Assembly: GCA_036502085.1 (NCBI GenBank)
Contig: DASXZD010000005.1
Coordinates: forward strand, 1 to 64,000
Direction: 5' to 3'
DNA: 64,000 nucleotides
Source of the DNA: PALSA-505 sp036502085
Lineage (GTDB): Bacteria; Actinomycetota; Actinomycetes; Streptosporangiales; Streptosporangiaceae
Program-made: the position numbers and the translations under genes
Notes under the pieces: generated by a model
What the model was told of the DNA's origin: nothing
Databases searched by the model: none
Seen by the model: the letters and a program-made list of their open reading frames with translations, nothing else
Shown: in pieces, positions 35,982 through 44,435 of the stretch
How positions within the stretch are numbered: the first letter of the stretch is position 1
How the letters are laid out: every line of letters starts with the position of its first letter

Positions 35982-36851
35982 ATGGACACCCCCGCTGACG
36001 GGACACCCTCCGTCGGCCAGCCTGACCCGCCGGGCGAGCCTGCCTCAGCGGGCCGGCCTGCCTCAGCGGGCCAGTCGGCCCCGGCGGGCGGGCCCGCGTC
36101 GTTTGCCTGGCCGGTCCCGCACCGGCCGATGACCGCGCGCTGGCGGCCAGGGGCGATGCCGGCCGCCCCGCACCGGCCGGCGACCGCGCGCTGGCGGTCC
36201 CGGGCCGCGTCAGCCTCCCCGGCTTCCCCGGTCCCTCCGGCCGCCCCGGTCGAGCAGCGCGATGCGCGGGAACCGGCCGCAGGCGGCGGGTTCGGCGGGT
36301 TCTCCTGGAGTTCCGCCCCTGGCCCCGACACCGGGCCGGGCCAGCCGCCCGGAGGCGGCAGTGGCTCCAGTGGCTCCAGCGGCCCTCACGGCGGCGCCTT
36401 CCCCTGGCCGGCGGCCGGTCCTGTCGGGCCCGTCGGGCCCGTCGGGCCCGGCGGGACGGCCCGCGCGGTGCGCCGCATGCTCGCACTGGCGCGTGCTCAT
36501 CCGCTGGAGGCCTGTGCCGTCCTGCTGCTCGTCGCGGGCGGCCTGGCCTACCCGTTCCCGCTGTGGTTCGCCGGTGCGGCCGCCGTCTTGTTCTCGCGGT
36601 TCTGGGACGCGAGGGACAAGTGGGTCTCGCTGGCGCTCCCGGCGGCGCTCGCGCTCGTCGGCGGGTTCGTGATCGCCAGCCTGAGCTCAGAGCACGGCGG
36701 GCTGGCCGGCTATTTAGACGCCGCCCGGGCCGCCGGCTGGGATCTGCTGCGTGCCGCTGCGCTGCTCGCCGCGGCCTACCTCGCCCGGCGCGTGTCCCGT
36801 GGCCGCCGGGCCCGCCGGGAGCCGCCCTGGCGCCGGATTCCGCACGCCTGA
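35982..36851 (+). CDS. Membrane protein with long Pro/Gly-rich N-terminus, unknown function
   Basis: A 289-aa protein. Residues 1-165 are low complexity (Ala/Pro/Gly/Ser; GPVGPVGPVGPGG repeat), then three to four hydrophobic segments (about 180-200, 203-220, 225-245, 260-280) and a basic C-terminus. Strong GC third-position bias supports coding. No family recognised. It lies between groEL and a cold-shock gene, with no clear ribosome-binding site. Confidence 0.6.
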   Translation: MDTPADGTPSVGQPDPPGEPASAGRPASAGQSAPAGGPASFAWPVPHRPMTARWRPGAMPAAPHRPATARWRSRAASASPASPVPPAAPVEQRDAREPAAGGGFGGFSWSSAPGPDTGPGQPPGGGSGSSGSSGPHGGAFPWPAAGPVGPVGPVGPGGTARAVRRMLALARAHPLEACAVLLLVAGGLAYPFPLWFAGAAAVLFSRFWDARDKWVSLALPAALALVGGFVIASLSSEHGGLAGYLDAARAAGWDLLRAAALLAAAYLARRVSRGRRARREPPWRRIPHA

Positions 36852-37154
36852 CGACGTGCCGGTATAACTCAGCGGTGACCTCATGATTGCGCAGGGTGAG
36901 TGCGGGGTACAGGCTAGGTGAGATTCCCGGCCGGGCACGCGATCCCGTCCCAGCACCATCCGAACGTGTGCGGCCGAGGAGGACGTGGTCCCGGTGTGAA
37001 CCGGGGCCACGTCGCTGTGCGCGACACTGGCGGCAGAGTCGGTGAAAACGCGGCTGCCGCTGCCGCCGTGGGACCGATAGCCTTGTTCCCATAGCTTCGG
37101 GCCGCTTGTGGTACCGGAGCCGTCAGATCCTTTAAATCACGTGAGGTCTCGTTC

Positions 37155-37538
37155 GTGCCGACTGGCAAGGTCAAGTGGTATGACGCCGACAAGGGATTCG
37201 GCTTTCTCACTCGCGACGACGGAGGTGAGGTTTTCGTTCACTCCTCTGCGCTGCAATCCGGCATCCCTGGACTGCGGCCCGGCCAGCGGGTGGAGTTCGG
37301 CATTGCCGAGGGGCGCAAGGGCGCGCAGGCGCTGCAGGTCAAGCTGCTTGACCCGCCGCCGACGGTCACCAGGGCCAGCCGCAAGGATCCCGACGAGATG
37401 ATCGTCCTGGTCGAGGATCTGATCAAGCTGCTCGACGGGGTATCGACCGTATACCGGCGGGGCAAGCATCCAGACGGCCGCGATGCGAAGAAGATCGCCG
37501 CCGTGCTGCGCGCGGTAGCCGACGACCTGGAGTTCTAG
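37155..37538 (+). CDS. Cold-shock-domain protein with C-terminal extension
   Basis: A 127-aa protein. Residues 1-65 are a cold-shock domain (KGFGFLTRD, VFVHSSAL) and 70-127 a conserved helical extension (DEMIVLVEDLIKLLDGV, AKKIAAVLRAVADDLEF), the architecture of longer actinobacterial Csp proteins. GTG at 37155 has GTGAGG upstream. The 300 bp before it (36852-37154) contain no gene I can support and presumably its promoter and leader. Confidence 0.9.
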   Translation: MPTGKVKWYDADKGFGFLTRDDGGEVFVHSSALQSGIPGLRPGQRVEFGIAEGRKGAQALQVKLLDPPPTVTRASRKDPDEMIVLVEDLIKLLDGVSTVYRRGKHPDGRDAKKIAAVLRAVADDLEF

Positions 37539-37569
37539 CCGACCTCGAGAAGTGCGCCGGATCGCTAAG

Positions 37570-39090
37570 TTAGCCGGGCGACGACGCCCGCCGTGAGTCC
37601 TGCGCGGCGGCCAGTATCCGGTGCCGCCGCCGGGAGATCAGCAGGCCGAACGATACCGCCAGCCCGGCCGCGGCGATGCCCAGCCCGGCCGGGCCGCTGT
37701 TCGTGTAGGACACGACCAGGCCGGCCAGGCCGCCGGCTACCCAGGACAGCTGGTGCAGGGTCTCCGAGGCGGCAAAGGCGGAGGAGCGGATCTCCTCGCC
37801 TATCTCGTGCTGCACGATCGAGTCGAGGGCCAGCTTGGCCAGGGCGGTCCCGCAGGCGGCCACGAACGCGACGATGAGCGCGGCGTACAGGCTGAAGAAC
37901 CACGCGCACAGAGCCGTGCTCACTGTGGCCAGGATCAGCATGCCGAACATGATGATCTGCGGGGCCCTGGAGCGCAGCATCGAGCCGATGCCCATGGCCA
38001 CCAGGCCGCCTGCCGCCGCGGCGCCGACCATGGCGCCGAGCGCGACGTTCTTGGAAACCCCGTGGAAGTGGTCGCTGCGCAACAGGAAGGCAAGGAAGAA
38101 GATCATGTAGCCGGAGAGCGCGCGCAGCGTGGCGTTGCCCCGCATGGCCTCGCCGACCACCGGCCCGACGCTCTGCAGCGTCTTGAACCGCTTGCGGCCC
38201 GACGGCTGCGGGGGCGGCCGGTCACCGGGCCAGGACTGGCCGCGCTCGTCAGGCTCGTCGGGGTAGCCGGACCGCTCAGGTCTGTCCGGCCGGTCCCGAT
38301 AGCCGGGCTGGTCCGGATAGCCGGGCTGGTCCGGATCGGCAGGCCGGCGCTCGGCCAGCGGCTGGGTGGGCTCGGCGTCAGCCGGGGCCCTGTCCACCTG
38401 GCTGGGCAGCCGCAGGGCGAGCGTCATCGCGGCGATATAGATTACCGTGCCGAAACGCAGCACCCACGCCGGGCCCCACAGCACGTCCACGCCCGCCGCC
38501 ACCGGCGCGCCGATCGACGACGCGATGAGCGCGGCCAGGGCGGACCGGGCATTCGCCTTCACCAGCGTGATCTCGCTTGGCAGCAGCCGCGGCGCGATCG
38601 AGGCGCGGGCCACGCCGTAAGCCTTCTGCAGCACGAGAATCCCGAACGCCGCGGGCAGCAGCGTGACCGAGTTCTTGACCGCCGCCGACATCCCCCAGCA
38701 GAGCAGGCCGCGGGCGAGCAGCGTGCCCGCCAGGATGTAGCGGCGCCCCTCTTGCACCCGGTCGAGCATCGGCCCGATGAACGGCGCGAGCACCGCGAAC
38801 GGCGCCATCGTGATCACCAGGAACAGGGCGACCCGGCCCCGGGCCTCGCCCACCGACGTGCTGAAGAAGATCGTCCCGGCGAGCGATACGGCGACGAACG
38901 CATCACCAATGCTGCCCGCGGCGGTGAGCTCGATGAGATTGCCCAGGCCGGTGCGCCCGGCACCGGAAGCATTGGTGAGCCGGTGGATGAACTTGGCGGT
39001 ACCGCGGGTGGCCGACCGGCCGGCTCGCGCCGCAGCTCCGGTGGCCGAGGCAGCGCTGCGAGCCGCCTCCCGCGCGCCGGAGTTTCCCAT
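37570..39090 (-). CDS. MFS-type transporter
   Basis: A 506-aa major facilitator with two six-helix halves split by a long polar central loop (about 225-300) made of repeated DQPGYPD/DRPDRPE-type units. A hydrophilic N-terminal tail of about 50 residues is present. Substrate unknown. The ATG at 39090 is preceded by a run of G. It converges on the cold-shock gene and is divergent from the DUF3027 gene, which is probably leaderless. Confidence 0.85.
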   Translation of the reverse strand: MGNSGAREAARSAASATGAAARAGRSATRGTAKFIHRLTNASGAGRTGLGNLIELTAAGSIGDAFVAVSLAGTIFFSTSVGEARGRVALFLVITMAPFAVLAPFIGPMLDRVQEGRRYILAGTLLARGLLCWGMSAAVKNSVTLLPAAFGILVLQKAYGVARASIAPRLLPSEITLVKANARSALAALIASSIGAPVAAGVDVLWGPAWVLRFGTVIYIAAMTLALRLPSQVDRAPADAEPTQPLAERRPADPDQPGYPDQPGYRDRPDRPERSGYPDEPDERGQSWPGDRPPPQPSGRKRFKTLQSVGPVVGEAMRGNATLRALSGYMIFFLAFLLRSDHFHGVSKNVALGAMVGAAAAGGLVAMGIGSMLRSRAPQIIMFGMLILATVSTALCAWFFSLYAALIVAFVAACGTALAKLALDSIVQHEIGEEIRSSAFAASETLHQLSWVAGGLAGLVVSYTNSGPAGLGIAAAGLAVSFGLLISRRRHRILAAAQDSRRASSPG

Positions 39091-39197
39091 CCCCCCAGTA
39101 TTCAGGGTCCGCGGCCCGGCTACGACCCCCGGCGGGCGCTTAGCCCAGCCGCAGTCGATGTTCCGCGCACTCCGGGGATGAGGAACAATAGCTAAAC

Positions 39198-40019
39198 GTG
39201 AGCCCAGCAGCCCGAGCCCGCAGCAGGGAACCCGACGAGATGTGCGCGCAGGCCACGGATCTGGCCCGCGCGGCGGTGGCAGATCAGGCCGGACCGGACC
39301 AGGTCGGCCCGCACCTCGGCCGCCAGGCCGACGGCGACCGGGTGGTGACCCACCTGTTCGAGAGCCTGCAGCCCGGCTACCGCGGCTGGCGGTGGGCGGT
39401 CACGGTGACCAGGGCCTCGCGGGCCAAGCTGGTGACGGTCAGCGAACTCGTGCTGCTGCCGGGCCCCGATGCGCTGCTGGCGCCCGAGTGGGTGCCCTGG
39501 CGGGACCGGCTCAGGCCCGGTGACCTCGGCGTCGGCGACCTGCTGCCGGCGTCGGCAGACGACGAGCGACTGGTGCCGGTGGTAACCGGCGAGGGAGACG
39601 GGCTGCTGCAGTTGTCGGGCGGCGACGAGGATACGGGTGAGGCCGCGGCGCCGCACCAGATCCGGGTGCTCTCGGCTATCGGCCGGGACGAGACGGCCGA
39701 GCGCTGGTATTCGGGTGATCATGGCCCGCATACCCCGCTCACCCGGGCCGCTCCGGCGCACTGCGTGAGCTGCGGATTCCTGATCCGGCTGGCCGGGCCG
39801 CTCGGCAGCGTCTTCGGGGTGTGCGGTAACGCGTACGCGCCCGAGGACGGGCGGGTGGTATCGGTTGACCACGGCTGCGGCGCGCACTCCGAGGGAGCGC
39901 AGACCGGCGGGAGCGAGCCCGTGATGCCGCCGATCATCGACGAGCTCGGGTACGACCTGGTCGACATGCCAGGTGTCTCGGTCGATGAGACGGTCTTCGA
40001 GTCGCTCGACCACGACTGA
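39198..40019 (+). CDS. DUF3027 protein
   Basis: A 273-aa actinobacterial DUF3027 protein. Conserved stretches include GWRWAVTVTRASRAK, LLPGPDALLAPEWVPW and the Cys pair region HCVSCGFLIRLAGPLG...CGN, suggesting a metal or redox site. Its role is unknown. The GTG start has no ribosome-binding site, and an AT-rich ACAATAGCTA lies immediately upstream, so a leaderless transcript is likely. Confidence 0.88.
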   Translation: MSPAARARSREPDEMCAQATDLARAAVADQAGPDQVGPHLGRQADGDRVVTHLFESLQPGYRGWRWAVTVTRASRAKLVTVSELVLLPGPDALLAPEWVPWRDRLRPGDLGVGDLLPASADDERLVPVVTGEGDGLLQLSGGDEDTGEAAAPHQIRVLSAIGRDETAERWYSGDHGPHTPLTRAAPAHCVSCGFLIRLAGPLGSVFGVCGNAYAPEDGRVVSVDHGCGAHSEGAQTGGSEPVMPPIIDELGYDLVDMPGVSVDETVFESLDHD

Positions 40020-40025
40020 CGCCCG

Positions 40026-40370
40026 TTAGTCGGCCCCGGCCTCCCGGGCCTCCCGGGCCTCCCCGGCCTCGTCGCGACCCTGCTGCCGGGCCGAACGCCG
40101 CAGCGCCGTGCGCTGCCTGGCGCGCTTGAGATGCGGCATATACGCCAGCGCGAATAGCCCCAGCCCGAGCCCGGCCACCGCGGTCCATATCCACCAGCGG
40201 TCGGCCTGCCTGAGGTGGGAGCGCACCAGGAGCAGGACCACCAGCGCCACGGCCCAGACCGCGGTGAAGGCCGCGGTGACCAGCTGGTCGTTGGCCTCAA
40301 GCGGCGGCGGTGATTCGCCTGCCGGGGCAGCCGGGACGGGCTGCGGGTCGGGATCAGGCGAGCGGCTCAC
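40026..40370 (-). CDS. DUF2530 two-helix membrane protein
   Basis: A 114-aa protein with two hydrophobic helices (about 30-52 and 60-80; RWWIWTAVAGLGLGLFALAY) and a basic, charged C-terminus, matching DUF2530. GTG start at 40370. Its stop lies 7 bp from the convergent DUF3027 stop, a frequent pairing in actinomycetes. Function unknown. Confidence 0.85.
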   Translation of the reverse strand: MSRSPDPDPQPVPAAPAGESPPPLEANDQLVTAAFTAVWAVALVVLLLVRSHLRQADRWWIWTAVAGLGLGLFALAYMPHLKRARQRTALRRSARQQGRDEAGEAREAREAGAD

Positions 40371-40532
40371 GACTCCAGGTTAGTGGCCGATCCCGCACGT
40401 GAACGGCACCGAGCCGGGTAATCGGCGGGAGCGTGTTTAACCCCGAAGTCGTGGTGTACTTAGTGCATGCGCCGTAGGCGCTCACCCGTTCGCCCTGCTA
40501 ATGGTTTGCGGAATACTCCGGTCCCGTTTACC

Positions 40533-40560
40533 GTTAGCAAAAGTAATGATTCAGGCTAAC
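40533..40560. promoter_or_regulatory. Inverted repeat before marR (candidate autoregulatory operator)
   Basis: GTTAGC (40533-40538) and GCTAAC (40555-40560) are exact inverted repeats 16 bp apart in an AT-rich stretch ending 4 bp before the MarR start. MarR repressors often bind such sites at their own promoters. The rest of the 195-bp gap shows no gene. Confidence 0.5.
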
Positions 40561-40564
40561 CAAC

Positions 40565-41011
40565 ATGACAGCGATTCAGACCAGGTCAGGCTCGGGCCTG
40601 GCCACGTCTCTGCGGATTTCGGTGAGCCGCCTGGCCCGGCGGCTGCGGGTGGAGCGCCAGGCCGAAGGGCTCACCTCGCTCTCCGACACTCAGCTCGCCG
40701 CGCTCGCCGCGCTGGAAACGCATGCCGCGATGACGCCGGGCGAACTGGCCGAGCACGAGAAGGTGCAGCCGCCCTCCATGACGCGGGTTATCGCCGTGCT
40801 GGAGGAGCGCAAGCTGGTGATGCGGGCGCCGCATCCGACCGACGGCCGCCAGGTAGTGCTCACGGTGACCGAGGAGGGCCGGGCGCTGGTGACGCAGGCG
40901 CGGCGGCGCAGGGACGCGTGGCTGGCCAAGCGGCTGAAGGAGCTCACGCCCGAGGAGCGGACCATCCTGCGGGCCGCTGCCCCGATCCTGGAGAAGCTCA
41001 GCCAGGCGTAA
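40565..41011 (+). CDS. MarR-family transcription regulator
   Basis: A 148-aa winged-helix regulator. The recognition region MTPGELAEHEKVQPPSMTRVI and the wing DGRQVVLTVTEEGRALV are typical. It is followed directly by an MFS exporter, so it probably represses the pair and responds to a small toxic ligand. The ATG at 40565 lies just after the inverted repeat with no strong ribosome-binding site. Confidence 0.92.
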   Translation: MTAIQTRSGSGLATSLRISVSRLARRLRVERQAEGLTSLSDTQLAALAALETHAAMTPGELAEHEKVQPPSMTRVIAVLEERKLVMRAPHPTDGRQVVLTVTEEGRALVTQARRRRDAWLAKRLKELTPEERTILRAAAPILEKLSQA

Positions 41012-42273
41012 CCCGGGCCGCGCGCGGCCGGACTTTCACCTCGCTGCGCAACCGCAACTACCGGCTGTTCGCTACCGGCCAGCTCATCTCCAACACCGGC
41101 TCGTGGATGCAGCGGGTGGCCCAGGACTGGCTGGTGCTCGACCTGACCCACGGCAGCGGTACCGCGCTCGGCATCACGACCGGCCTGCAGTTTCTGCCGC
41201 TGCTGCTGTTCAGCATGTGGGGCGGAGCGGTCGCCGACCGGTATCCCAAGCGGCTCATCCTCATGATCACGCAGGCCACCGCGGGCCTGCTCGCCCTCAT
41301 CCTTGGCGTGCTCGCGATCACCGGCGAGGTGCGCATCTGGCATGTCTACGCGCTCGCCTTCGCGCTGGGGCTGGTCACGGTCGTGGACAACCCGACCCGG
41401 CAGACGTTCGCTGTGGAGATGGTCGGCCCAGCCGACATGTCGAACGCGATCGCCCTGAACAGTGCCGTCTTCAACCTGGGCCGGATCGCCGGGCCTGCCG
41501 TCGCGGGCCTGGTGATCAGCACCGTCGGGACCCCGGCCGCCTTCGGAGTCAACGCCGCCTCCTATGCGGCCGTGATCATCGGGCTCAAGCTGATGCGACC
41601 GGCCGAGTTGCACCCGGCCGTGCGTAAGCCCAGGACGAAGGGACAGTTCCGCGAGGCGCTGGCCTACGTCAGGGCCACCCCCCAGCTGTGGACGCTGATG
41701 GTGCTGGTGTTCTTCGTGGCCACGTTCGGAATGAACTTCCAGGTGACCAACGCGCTGATGTCCCGCCTCGTTTATCACACTGGCGCCGGAGCCTTCGGCC
41801 TGGGATCCACGGTGTTCGCGGCCGGCGCGCTGGTCGGCGCGCTGCTCGCGGCCCGTCGCAAGCGCCCGGGTGCCCGGCTGCTGCTGGTCGCCGCGTTCGG
41901 GTTCGGCGCGCTCGAGGTGCTGAGCGGGATGATGCCGTCGTTCTGGTCGTTCCTGGCCGTGCTGTTCCCGGTCGGGCTGGTGCTGCTCACCTTCAGCACC
42001 GCGGCCAACTCGGCCACCCAGCTCGCCACCACGGCCGAGATGCGCGGCCGGGTGATGGGCCTCTACCTGCTCGTGTTCCTCGGCGGCGCGCCGTTCGGGT
42101 CGCCGCTGGTCGGCTGGGTGGGCCAGCAGTTCGGGCCCAGGATCAGCCTGATCGCGGGCGGGGTGATCTCCGCGGCCGCCGCGGCGGGCGTGGCGCTGAT
42201 GCTCGCGCGCAGCCGCGGCGTCAGGGCGCGGGATTACCTGCGGCTGTCCGAGCTCCGCAAGGCCGTGGCGTAA
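40918..42273 (+). CDS. MFS exporter downstream of marR (start uncertain)
   Basis: A major facilitator of the drug-efflux/enterobactin-exporter type (SLRNRNYRLFATGQLISN, NPTRQTFAVEMVG, GLYLLVFLGGAPFGSPL), about 12 helices. Homology would put the start just after the marR stop at codon 41008, but that codon is GTA and no ATG/GTG/TTG lies between it and the first helix. The nearest upstream in-frame start is GTG 40918, which overlaps marR by 94 bp out of frame and adds about 30 hydrophilic residues. GGAGAAG at 40990-40996 may re-initiate at a non-canonical codon. Confidence 0.8.
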   Translation: MAGQAAEGAHARGADHPAGRCPDPGEAQPGVTRAARGRTFTSLRNRNYRLFATGQLISNTGSWMQRVAQDWLVLDLTHGSGTALGITTGLQFLPLLLFSMWGGAVADRYPKRLILMITQATAGLLALILGVLAITGEVRIWHVYALAFALGLVTVVDNPTRQTFAVEMVGPADMSNAIALNSAVFNLGRIAGPAVAGLVISTVGTPAAFGVNAASYAAVIIGLKLMRPAELHPAVRKPRTKGQFREALAYVRATPQLWTLMVLVFFVATFGMNFQVTNALMSRLVYHTGAGAFGLGSTVFAAGALVGALLAARRKRPGARLLLVAAFGFGALEVLSGMMPSFWSFLAVLFPVGLVLLTFSTAANSATQLATTAEMRGRVMGLYLLVFLGGAPFGSPLVGWVGQQFGPRISLIAGGVISAAAAAGVALMLARSRGVRARDYLRLSELRKAVA

Positions 42274-42403
42274 GGCTCTTGAGGCGTAAGGCTCTTGACG
42301 GAGGACCACAGCTCAAGGGTGAAGTGTGGCCCCGTCGGCCCGGGGAGTGGTTCTGCCAGGGGCCGAGGTCAGCGGCTTGGCGCGGTCTGGTACGGATAAC
42401 CTG

Positions 42404-42958
42404 GTGAGACTCTTCGTCGCCATCACGCCGTCTGCGGCCGCGCTGGACGAACTTGACGCGGTCGTAGCTCCGCATCGCCCGGCCTGGCCGGAGCTGCGCT
42501 GGACCAGCCCGCAGGCCTGGCACATCACGCTGGCCTTCCTCGGCGAGGTGGATGAAGTCACCGACCAGCTGACCACGCGACTGGAACGCGCGGCGGGGCG
42601 GCACCACAGCCTGGAGCTGTCGGCGGCGGGCGCGGGCGCCTTTCCGGCCAGCGCGCGGGCGCGGGTGCTGTGGACCGGCATCGCGGGGGACCAGGAAGCG
42701 CTCGGCGGCCTCGCCGCCTCGGTGGCGGCAGGCGCACGGCGGGCGGGCGCGCCGCCGCCGGACGAAGGCCGCAAGTTCCGGCCGCACATCACGCTGGCCC
42801 GCTGCCGGACTCCCGCCGACGTCCGTCTGCTGGTCGCCGCGCTGACCGACTACTCAGGCCCGTCCTGGCCCGCGGACCGGATTCACCTCATTCGCAGTCA
42901 CCTGGGCACCAGCCCCCGCTACGACACCGTAGCGAGCTGGCCGCTGCGGCCGGCGTAG
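42404..42958 (+). CDS. thpR: RNA 2',3'-cyclic phosphodiesterase (2H family)
   Basis: A 184-aa 2H phosphoesterase with the two HxT motifs AWHITLAFLGE and RPHITLARC that define the active site. Family members open 2',3'-cyclic phosphates at RNA ends and were first described as 2'-5' RNA ligases. GTG at 42404 lies 6 nt after a TACGGAT box, so the mRNA may be leaderless. Two GTAAGGCTCTTGA direct repeats lie in the preceding gap. Confidence 0.9.
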   Translation: MRLFVAITPSAAALDELDAVVAPHRPAWPELRWTSPQAWHITLAFLGEVDEVTDQLTTRLERAAGRHHSLELSAAGAGAFPASARARVLWTGIAGDQEALGGLAASVAAGARRAGAPPPDEGRKFRPHITLARCRTPADVRLLVAALTDYSGPSWPADRIHLIRSHLGTSPRYDTVASWPLRPA

Positions 42959-42968
42959 GCTTCGTGAG

Positions 42969-43052
42969 GTGAATCGTGCGCCCCGCTGGCTGCTTCCCGC
43001 CGTGCTCGCGATCCTCATCCTGGCCGTCGTCATCGGCGCCGTAATCCGCTGA
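42969..43052 (+). CDS. Possible 27-aa single-helix membrane peptide
   Basis: A GTG-initiated 28-codon frame, 10 bp after thpR, encodes a basic N-terminus (NRAPRW) followed by a single hydrophobic helix (LLPAVLAILILAVVIGAVI) and a terminal Arg. GTGAGG overlaps the start region. Composition is that of small membrane proteins, but the length is too short for certainty. Confidence 0.45.
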   Translation: MNRAPRWLLPAVLAILILAVVIGAVIR

Positions 43053-43070
43053 CCGCACCTGCCCCCGCAA

Positions 43071-43129
43071 GGGAAGCAAACCGCGGATTGGCTCCCTCGG
43101 GTGGGGTGCGATGCGCGGATCGGCCACCC
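43071..43129. repeat. 59-bp direct repeat, copy 1
   Basis: Begins GGGAAGCAAACCGCGGATTG and ends GGATCGGCCACCC; differs from copy 2 by one base (G/A at repeat position 37). GGGTGG and CCACCC within it can pair. It is intergenic, between thpR and serC. Confidence 0.9.
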
Positions 43130-43177
43130 TAATGAGTGTCTGCTGGCGCCGGGCCGGCGGTCTCCCGGGGCGGGGAA

Positions 43178-43236
43178 GGGAAGCAAACCGCGGATTGGCT
43201 CCCTCGGGTGGGATGCGATGCGCGGATCGGCCACCC
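43178..43236. repeat. 59-bp direct repeat, copy 2
   Basis: Same 59-bp unit as 43071-43129, 107 bp downstream. The 234-bp gap 43053-43286 is mostly this pair and contains no supported gene. Confidence 0.9.
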
Positions 43237-43286
43237 CGCCGGTCAGCCGCGGCCAGGACAGCGGGGCAGCCCAGTGACGTCTGAGG

Positions 43287-44405
43287 CTAGAGGTGGCTGA
43301 CTACGTAGTCGATGCAGGCGGTGAGGGCTTCGACGTCGGTCGGATCCACGGCGGGGAACATGCCGATCCGCAGCTGGTTGCGGCCGAGCTTGCGGTACGG
43401 CTCAGTGTCCACGATCCCGTTGGCGCGCAGCGTCGCCGCCAGGGCGGCCGCGTCGACCGACTCGGCGAAGTCGATCGTGCCGACCACCGGCGAGCGCTGG
43501 CCCGGGTCGGCGACGAACGGCGAGGCGTACGGCGCCTTCTCCGCCCAGGTGTAGAGCCGGGACGACGAATCGGCGGTGCGCGCGGTGGTCCAGCTCAGCC
43601 CGCCGTTGCCCAGCATCCAGTCCAGCTGCCCGGCCAGCAGCACCAGGGTCGCCAGCGCCGGGGTATTGTACGTCTGGTCCTTGCGCGCGTTGTCGATCGC
43701 GGTCGGCAGCGAGAAGAACGCCGGCACGTAGCGATCGCTGGCCGCGATCCGCTCGGCCCGTTCCAGCGCCGCCGGGGACATCAGCGCGATCCACAGCCCG
43801 CCCTCGGCGGCGAAGCACTTCTGCGGGGCCAGGTAGTACACGTCGAACTCGCTGGCCGTCACGGGCAGGCCGCCGGCCCCGCTGGTCGCGTCCACCAGCA
43901 TGAGCGCATCCGCGTCGGCGCCTTCCACCCGGGCGATCGGCATGGCCACGCCGGTCGAGGTCTCGTTGTGGGTGAGCGCGTACGCGTCCACCCCGGCCTC
44001 GGCCCGCGGCCACGGGTGCGTGCCCACGGCGGACTCGATCAGCGTCGGCTGGGCCAGCCAGGGCGCGGCGGCGGTCACCTTCGCGAACTTCGCGGAGAAC
44101 TCGCCGAACGCGAGGTGCTGCGCCCTCTCGGCCACCAGGCCGAACGCGGCGATGTCCCAGAACGCGGTCGTGCCGCCGTTGCCGAGCACCACCTCGTAGC
44201 CGTCGGGCAGGGCGAACAGGTCGGCCATCCCTGAGCGGATCCGGTGGACGACGTCGCGCACGGGCGGCTGCCGGTGCGAGGTGCCGAGGAACTCGGCTCC
44301 CCAGGCGGCGAGCGCGGCGAGCTGCCGGTGCGAGACCTTGGACGGGCCGCAGCCAAACCGGCCGTCCGCGGGCTTGAGGTGGCGGGGGATAACGATGCTG
44401 GTCAC
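43287..44405 (-). CDS. serC: Phosphoserine aminotransferase
   Basis: A 372-aa PLP-dependent class V aminotransferase converting 3-phosphohydroxypyruvate to phosphoserine. RFGCGPSKV at the N-terminus, LTHNETSTGVAMP, VDATSGAGGLP and YYLAPQKCFAAEGGLW (PLP lysine) match the mycobacterial-type SerC. GTG start at 44405. It lies 30 bp downstream of the citrate synthase gene and is probably co-transcribed with it. Confidence 0.94.
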   Translation of the reverse strand: MTSIVIPRHLKPADGRFGCGPSKVSHRQLAALAAWGAEFLGTSHRQPPVRDVVHRIRSGMADLFALPDGYEVVLGNGGTTAFWDIAAFGLVAERAQHLAFGEFSAKFAKVTAAAPWLAQPTLIESAVGTHPWPRAEAGVDAYALTHNETSTGVAMPIARVEGADADALMLVDATSGAGGLPVTASEFDVYYLAPQKCFAAEGGLWIALMSPAALERAERIAASDRYVPAFFSLPTAIDNARKDQTYNTPALATLVLLAGQLDWMLGNGGLSWTTARTADSSSRLYTWAEKAPYASPFVADPGQRSPVVGTIDFAESVDAAALAATLRANGIVDTEPYRKLGRNQLRIGMFPAVDPTDVEALTACIDYVVSHL

Positions 44406-44435
44406 CGGCCCAAGCTTACGCAGGGCGCTCGCGGG

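Noticed and set aside
42854..43234. Minus-strand frames repeating a MADPRIA..HPREPIRGLL peptide
   Set aside because: They are produced by the 59-bp DNA repeat and lack ribosome-binding sites; treated as repeats, not genes.
43071..43236. CRISPR array
   Set aside because: Only two 59-bp copies, spacing of 48 bp between units and no cas genes.
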